From Aspidiotus rigidus (lineage: Eukaryota > Arthropoda > Insecta > Hemiptera > Diaspididae): a stretch of 64,000 nucleotides of DNA. Of the stretch, positions 61,222-64,000 are shown piece by piece. Each line of letters starts with the position of its first letter. The first letter of the stretch is position 1. The notes beneath the pieces were generated by a model. The model ran no database searches. It was not told the origin of the DNA and saw nothing but the letters and a program-made list of their open reading frames with translations. The stretch spans positions 12,832,001 through 12,896,000 of the forward strand of contig JAVHKY010000013.1 in NCBI GenBank assembly GCA_035079385.1, written 5' to 3'. A program made the translations under genes and the position numbers.

Positions 61222-61773
61222 AACAGGGAATCTGTTTTATGGGGGGCTATTTGAGAAATCTGGCGTACGCCGTGCGCCGTGCGCCGTCCAGCGAAAAACT
61301 TAGAAAAATTTCGACTCTCGAGAATATATGATAGGAGGGGGACTTGGAAAAAATTTCGACCCTCGAGCCATATATGATAGGAGGGGGGCTTAGAAAAAAT
61401 TCGACTCTCGAGCCATATGTGATAGGAGAGGGACTTAGAAAAATTTCGACTCTCGAGCTATAGATGATAGGAGGGGGGACTTAAAGCTATATATGATAGA
61501 AGAGGGACTTGGAAAACTTTTGACTCTCGAGCTATATATGATAGGGGACAAATTTTCCCAAGTCTCCGTCCTATCATACATAGCTCGAAATTTGAGAAAA
61601 ACTTGGACTTTCAAACTACATAATACTAGGCTTATTTTACGTCTAGGCCTCCTTTATACTAACTTTATCTAGGTCTAGGCTTCTTTGAATTTTCAATACC
61701 AAATCCTATTTGACTCATAAAACAGGTTCCCTGCGTTCCTCGTTTAACTTCGTTAAGGAAGCCGTCGTTTTTT
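61222..61773. mobile_element. Hairpin-ended element, orientation B, 552 bp, inserted in PLE RT
   Basis: It begins AACAGGGAATCTGTTTTATG and ends AAGGAAGCCGTCGTTTTTT. Flanking RT codons join without loss or visible target duplication. It contains a 45-bp array (CTCGAG at 61317, 61362, 61407, 61452) and an inverted CATAAAACAGGTTCCCTG about 40 bp before the right end. No ORF. The clean junctions define the family ends. Confidence 0.8.
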
Positions 61774-62226
61774 TCAGAAGTTTTTATATCGAAATTTGAG
61801 GGCGATCTATTCTCTTCAGGCCGAGTGTTTGTGAGTCATATACACTATTGGCACAGGTACATCGACGACGTTTCCTGTGCGTGGACCGGTCCAACAGAAC
61901 TCCTTAGCGAGTTTCTTCATTATTTAAATAGCCTTTACCCTTCCATAAAATTTACATTGGAAGTTGGTGGCTCCGTTATCAACTTTCTGTACTTGTCTAT
62001 TTCCGTCACTGACGGCGTCCATCAATTTGGTATTTACAGGAAAAATACCTCGACCGATATTACTATTTACGGGTCGTCATTCGTACCTGTTGCCCTCAAA
62101 GTTGCTACGTTTAATAGCCTAATACATCGCTTGACTCATATTCCATTGAGTCAAACCGCTTTTCAGAAAGAATTAATCATAAAGCACCTGACTAGAGTCA
62201 ACCAGTCAGGATCGATGTTGACCTGA
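61774..62226 (+). pseudogene. PLE reverse transcriptase, C-terminal half, copy 2
   Basis: The frame reads IHYWHRYIDDVSCAWTGPTE (catalytic YIDD with both Asp), LLSEFLHYLNSLYPSIKFTL, INFLYLSISVTDGVHQFGIY, RKNTSTDITIYGSSFVP and VATFNSLIHRLTHIPLSQTA. This is the palm-to-thumb part of a PLE RT with no internal stop. A one-base shift near 62205 moves the frame before IDVDLMVRRR. Confidence 0.85.
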
Positions 62227-62627
62227 TGGTTCGTAGGAGGCTCACAAGGAAATGCCTTGACTCTACGACCTCCCTTTCCCGGGATTTACGCCAAGATGGT
62301 AGGAAACAGTGGATTAAGCTTCCGTTTCTGGGTAAGTTTTCATTGGAGTTGGGCCGTATCCTCCGCCCCTTCGGTTTTCGGCCGGCCTACTATAATGCCA
62401 ACACGGTTGAGAGCCTTTTCGTCAAACCAAAGGACCCGATCCCGGTGGCTGAGAGGGGAGGGGTTTATAGGGTGGCTTGTGGAGATTGCCCTAGCGGCTA
62501 TATGGGAATGACCAGCCGTCAGCTCCAAATTAGAGTTGACGAACATAAAAAAGCTTGGATGAAAAAGAAAGTAGGGGAGTCAGCCTTTGCTGATCATAGG
62601 ATTGATCGAATTAGTCTACGGGAATGA
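62226..62627 (+). pseudogene. PLE GIY-YIG endonuclease region, copy 2
   Basis: The 133-codon frame reads GKFSLELGRILRPFGFRPAY (PLE linker) and VAERGGVYRVACGDCPSGYM, with GIY (GVY) and YIG (YMG) signatures, then SRQLQIRVDEHKKAWMKKK and ESAFADHRI. It is followed by an internal deletion relative to copy 1, as END-SHFDD-like text reappears in another frame at 62605-62645. The first ATG is arbitrary: the region belongs to the RT ORF upstream. Confidence 0.85.
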
Positions 62628-62710
62628 TTCACATTTCGATGACTCGTAGCGTCGGTCATGATTTCGCTCGATGTCGCTTGTTCTCGTTGGTGCAGGGTTT
62701 AGTCGCTTTC

Positions 62711-62750
62711 CACACTTCGAGAATGGCTGATTAGCCGAAAGCGCTCGTGT
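62711..62750 (+). ncRNA. Hammerhead-like hairpin downstream of PLE copy 2
   Basis: Order: CACAC, TTCGAGAA, stem GGCT/AGCC with loop GATT, GAAA, palindromic GCGC, TC, then GTGT. Relative to copy 1 the stem has a paired change (GGTT/AACC to GGCT/AGCC) and the palindrome is GCGC in place of GATC. GTGT after the predicted cleavage point can pair with ACAC before the core, as stem I would. The core departs from CUGANGA, so activity is uncertain. Confidence 0.4.
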
Positions 62751-63175
62751 TTTCAATTTTCGTGCGGTCTTTTTGCATCTCTTTTCTGTGTTACTCTTTC
62801 GAGTATCCTCGTCATTCTTGCCTTCGCTTTGCTTGCTTCTTGAAATTCTTACCTTACCTCAACTTGCTCTAAATTCTTACCCTGTTTATATACTCCGGTA
62901 AACATCGTTCGAAATTACGAGAATAGAACGCATCCATCCTGCAGATAACAATCAAATACATCCTAGTATGATCTTTTATTTGCGTAAAAAGATGCGAACA
63001 ACATAAATCTCACGAAAGTGAAAAAACGAAAAATCAAAAAACTACGGCGGGGGTAAATCATAATTCTAGAAAACGTGTCTGACTGCAGACCGGTAGCCAA
63101 ACAGCCTATTAAGTGGGGTAATGGTCAACGTACACCCGCGACAAAGCCCGCTCCAATATTATTGATTCTTAAAAA
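62751..63175. other. Probable 3' flank of the orphan ORF
   Basis: No gene. On the minus strand, AATAAA at about 62975 lies 200 bp after the stop codon of the orphan ORF and could be its poly(A) signal. Confidence 0.35.
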
Positions 63176-64000
63176 TTAAGTGGGTTTCATTGGTGTAGTA
63201 GTACCATACACATTACCGGTACTGGCAGTAGATATTATAGCATTTAGGTTTGGGTACGTTTGTACACTAGGTGGCGAAGGTACACTCCAATCGACTTTTT
63301 CGTTCATATCGGGCCATTTTCGAACAGTATTCGCGCCTGGTGCTAGTGTTGCCGTAACAATCTTCGGGTCTCCTTTAAACACCTGATTCAGCACCCTGGC
63401 GCAAAATTCGGCCGTAGCAGTATCGTTTTCTATCGTCTTAAACGTATTGACGAATCTCTTAAATGTAGGAGGATCCAAATCTGCAATGCCAATGGGCAGC
63501 TTGATCGCCTTACTTGAGAATCCAAATAACCATAGCCAACATCTTGTAAATGAATCCGCCACTTGAATTATATCTGACGAGCTGATCGGAGAGTTATTCA
63601 ATATCGCTTGTCGAAATAATTGTAGATAACCATCAGAATCGGCTATAAGCCATTCGTCACAACTTAATAGCCAGACCAGTAAACAGAAGAATCTTCCATA
63701 TGGATCTAGGTTAATCTTTGCGTGTTGCTTTAAGTACGTGTTAAATACTTTTTTGTACTCTCGATCATTTTGGTTCTTTGCCCAGTACGGAAACTTATCG
63801 TGGAATTTCTGCCGGATATATTCCGTTCTTATCTTCTTGTACGTAGGCCTATAGTACTGATCCGCGAAGTTGAAGATGGTGTATCGATTTTCAATGTATG
63901 TTCCTAGATTCCTATAACTTCGTGCACATCTGTCCACGTACCCTTCTGCAGCTCGGCTTCGCTCCGAAACCAGTTCGCTTCGCGCCGAAACCAGTTCGCT
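63176..64000 (-). CDS. Orphan protein, 5' end beyond the window
   Basis: The frame is open from the right edge to the TAA at 63178-63176 (274 codons). The first visible residues are a 7-residue direct repeat, SELVSAR SELVSER, encoded by two nearly identical 21-bp units. The body has charged and aromatic sequence (FADQYYRPTYKKIRTEYI), a hydrophobic core segment FFCLLVWLLSCDEWLIADSD, and a Ser/Thr/Pro-rich tail ending NVYGTTTPMKPT. There is no intron in 822 bases, unlike most exons here. No family was recognised. It could be a lineage-specific gene, a retrogene, or an old viral capsid-like insertion. The internal GTG at 63937 is not a start; the true start is upstream of this window. Confidence 0.6.
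   Translation of the reverse strand, partial: SELVSARSELVSERSRAAEGYVDRCARSYRNLGTYIENRYTIFNFADQYYRPTYKKIRTEYIRQKFHDKFPYWAKNQNDREYKKVFNTYLKQHAKINLDPYGRFFCLLVWLLSCDEWLIADSDGYLQLFRQAILNNSPISSSDIIQVADSFTRCWLWLFGFSSKAIKLPIGIADLDPPTFKRFVNTFKTIENDTATAEFCARVLNQVFKGDPKIVTATLAPGANTVRKWPDMNEKVDWSVPSPPSVQTYPNLNAIISTASTGNVYGTTTPMKPT

Larger units (their letters stand above)
61078..62640 (+). mobile_element. Penelope-like retroelement copy 2, split by an insertion
   Basis: The RT palm segment (61086-61221) ends GSPLASLI. After the 552-bp insertion the frame resumes at 61774 with SEVFISKFEGDLFSSGR, exactly continuing the RT. The catalytic RYIDD box is intact (about 61857). A single frameshift near 62205 separates it from the GIY-YIG half. 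The 5' part of the element is absent: element A lies in its place. It is younger than copy 1 but not autonomous. Confidence 0.85.

Noticed and set aside
1..64000. tRNA, rRNA and snRNA genes
   Set aside because: No sequence with A-box/B-box spacing and a cloverleaf, and no rRNA core, was recognised on reading. A tRNAscan-type search would be decisive.

Overview
This is a eukaryotic, intron-rich, AT-rich stretch of DNA, most likely from an insect or another arthropod. Genes are split into short exons with GT/AG introns. Homopolymer runs are common, and more than half of the window is transposon debris or tandem repeat. The order and species cannot be fixed from the sequence. The single alpha/epsilon-type sarcoglycan fits an invertebrate.

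Four conserved protein-coding genes were recognised and their exon chains rebuilt by matching splice sites to reading phase. They are N-acetylglucosamine kinase (NAGK, +, 5' end missing, exons between 14042 and 26360), MTHFSD (-, 35111 to 27123, 9 exons, 842 codons), an alpha/epsilon-sarcoglycan (-, 45480 to 41542, 9 exons, 410 codons) and inositol-polyphosphate 5-phosphatase type I (INPP5A, +, 46441 to 53261, 14 exons, 760 codons). NAGK and MTHFSD are tail to tail. The sarcoglycan and INPP5A are head to head, with 960 bp between start codons. A fifth coding region (minus strand, 64000 to 63176) is open to the right edge, has no recognised family and starts in a 7-residue repeat.

Layout: 1-4270, decayed sequence with a triplicated SAP-like motif. 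4274-7250, a MITE and two dead Penelope-like elements (PLEs). 7740-9290, a degenerate satellite. 10955-13157, a 2.2-kb inverted-repeat element. 14042-26360, NAGK, with introns full of LINE and PLE relics and 45-bp and 180-bp arrays. 27123-35111, MTHFSD, with a hAT-like MITE and tandem repeats in one large intron. 35112-41541, repeats, LINE and PLE scraps and a TIR element. 41542-53261, sarcoglycan and INPP5A (an antisense LINE relic sits in one INPP5A intron). 53262-57950, AT-rich DNA without recognised genes. 57950-62750, a nest of repeats, an AT-rich island with a small HTH-like ORF, and a younger PLE cut by a 552-bp insertion. 62751-64000, the orphan ORF.

The most interesting mobile DNA is of two kinds. 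PLE copies carry a conserved hammerhead-like hairpin after the GIY-YIG domain, with paired changes between copies. A recurrent short element has terminal hairpins and internal 45-bp arrays, and its ends are defined by a clean insertion into a reverse-transcriptase reading frame. No tRNA, rRNA or CRISPR array was seen.
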